From assembly GCA_046313675.1 (NCBI GenBank), contig JBKBXU010000304.1:1-5556 (forward strand): a stretch of DNA of 5,556 nt. Reading direction: 5' to 3'. The notes below the pieces were generated by a model, which had not been told where the DNA came from, searched no databases, and was given only the letters and a program-made list of their open reading frames with translations. Positions 4,671 to 5,556 of this stretch are shown one piece after another. Positions within the stretch are counted from its first letter, which is position 1; each line of letters opens with the position of its first letter. The translations under genes were made by a program, and so were the position numbers. The stretch is from JBKBXU01 sp046313675. Lineage in GTDB: Bacteria; Bacteroidota; Bacteroidia; Cytophagales; Cytophagaceae.

Positions 4671-5556
4671 GTGAATTCACTAAAATATTTAAACAAGTAC
4701 CTATATAAATATAAATACAAACTCATTATTGGTATACTGTTTATTGTTTTCGCAAATATTTTTGCTACCATACAGGGACCCATAATCAGAGAGGTAATCG
4801 ATCATATAACCACATCGCTCACAGAATATCAGGAAATTACAGATCCGGAAGCGCGTGATGCTTTTAAGGTCTCTTTTTACCGGGAAGCCATGTATTATGG
4901 TTTATTAATTATTGGAATGGCATTTATCAGCGGCGTATTTCTATACTTTCAAAGACAGGCCATTATTGGAGTTTCAAGGCATATAGAATATGATCTTAAA
5001 AATGAAATCTACCGGCATTACCAGACATTACCCTTAAATTTTTACAGGCAAAATAATACCGGAGATTTGATGGCACGCATTTCGGAGGATGTCAGTCAGG
5101 TTAGAATGTACCTTGGGCCGGCACTTATGTATGGCTTTAACTTATCCATCCTGTTTATAATTGTGATCTCTTATATGGTGAGTGTAAACGCAAAACTTAC
5201 CCTGTACACATTAATCCCCCTTCCTTTATTGTCCCTGAGCATTTTTTATGTAAGCAACATGATCAATTCCAGGTCCACCAAAATACAGGAAGGCCTTTCA
5301 GAAATGTCAACCTTTGCACAGGAAGCTTTTTCGGGCATCCGGGTTATAAAATCTTTTGTCAGGGAAAGTGATATGTACGCAAGGTTTAATAACCTGAGCA
5401 TAGATTATAGAAAAAAGTTTTTAAGCCTGACCAGAGTAAACTCTTTCTTCTATCCTTTAATTTTAATATTGACCGGATTAAGCACCATCATAGTTGTTTA
5501 TTACGGAGGAAGAGAGGTAATTGCAGGACAGATTTCCTTTGGCAACATCGTCGAAT
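4671..5556 (+). CDS. ABC exporter, membrane domain (partial, MsbA-like)
   Basis: The first 295 residues of a type-I ABC exporter half-transporter, cut by the window end. Only the six-helix membrane domain is visible; the ATP-binding domain (Walker A, signature, Walker B) would lie beyond the window. The start LKYLNKYLYKYKYK precedes helix 1 (about 18-38). Helix 2 is at about 73-94, followed by the coupling region with LPLNFY and NNTGDLMARISEDVSQVR (about 120-145). Further hydrophobic spans follow, including ISYMVSV, LIPLPLLSLSIFYVS and a late helix ending YYGGREVIAG. EAFSGIRVIKSFVRE is the conserved stretch before that late helix. Such proteins export lipids, LPS precursors or drugs; the substrate is unknown here. 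GTG at 4671 is chosen because an in-frame TAA lies at 4641-4643 and no ATG or TTG lies between. A hydrophilic stretch at about 46-72, containing TDPEARDAF, links helices 1 and 2. The gene diverges from nusB. Confidence 0.93.
   Translation, partial: MNSLKYLNKYLYKYKYKLIIGILFIVFANIFATIQGPIIREVIDHITTSLTEYQEITDPEARDAFKVSFYREAMYYGLLIIGMAFISGVFLYFQRQAIIGVSRHIEYDLKNEIYRHYQTLPLNFYRQNNTGDLMARISEDVSQVRMYLGPALMYGFNLSILFIIVISYMVSVNAKLTLYTLIPLPLLSLSIFYVSNMINSRSTKIQEGLSEMSTFAQEAFSGIRVIKSFVRESDMYARFNNLSIDYRKKFLSLTRVNSFFYPLILILTGLSTIIVVYYGGREVIAGQISFGNIVE

Overview
The window looks like chromosomal DNA from a Bacteroidota bacterium, probably of the Cytophagales/Flammeovirgaceae type. Four things point there: the low G+C content, an unusually long NusB, start codons that mostly lack Shine-Dalgarno sites, and the gene order nusB / DUF1573 / yajC / ybbR / coaE, which I recall as typical of that phylum. 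The assignment rests on recognising protein families and gene order, not on a database search.

Layout. Positions 1-314 hold no intact gene. They carry what looks like a decayed IS1182-type transposase fragment on the + strand, spread over two reading frames, plus a strong hairpin. Next, on the - strand, is a small unrecognised protein gene (315-503). Its last codons overlap a sequence resembling an insertion-sequence end. Positions 588-4523 form a tightly packed - strand gene run that I read as one operon, transcribed nusB -> ytxH-like -> DUF1573 lipoprotein -> yajC -> ybbR-like -> coaE. The gaps are 12, 49, 31 and 0 bases, and the last pair overlaps by 20 bases. Positions 4524-4670 are a divergent intergenic region with candidate Bacteroidota-type promoter elements for both directions. 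From 4671 a + strand ABC exporter gene starts at GTG and runs off the window end; only its membrane domain is visible.

How the genes fit together. The operon mixes housekeeping roles: transcription antitermination for rRNA (NusB), the Sec translocon accessory subunit (YajC), a membrane-anchored YbbR-domain protein related to CdaR, a surface or periplasmic DUF1573 lipoprotein, a small YtxH-like membrane protein, and the last step of coenzyme A synthesis (CoaE). The tight spacing suggests co-transcription and translational coupling rather than a shared pathway. The diverging ABC gene is probably an MsbA-like lipid or drug exporter.

I did not find a clearly new system. The most noteworthy points are the in-frame yajC-TAA-TTG-ybbR junction, the transposase remnant with a possible insertion-sequence end running into the small gene's 3' end, and the symmetric divergent promoter region.
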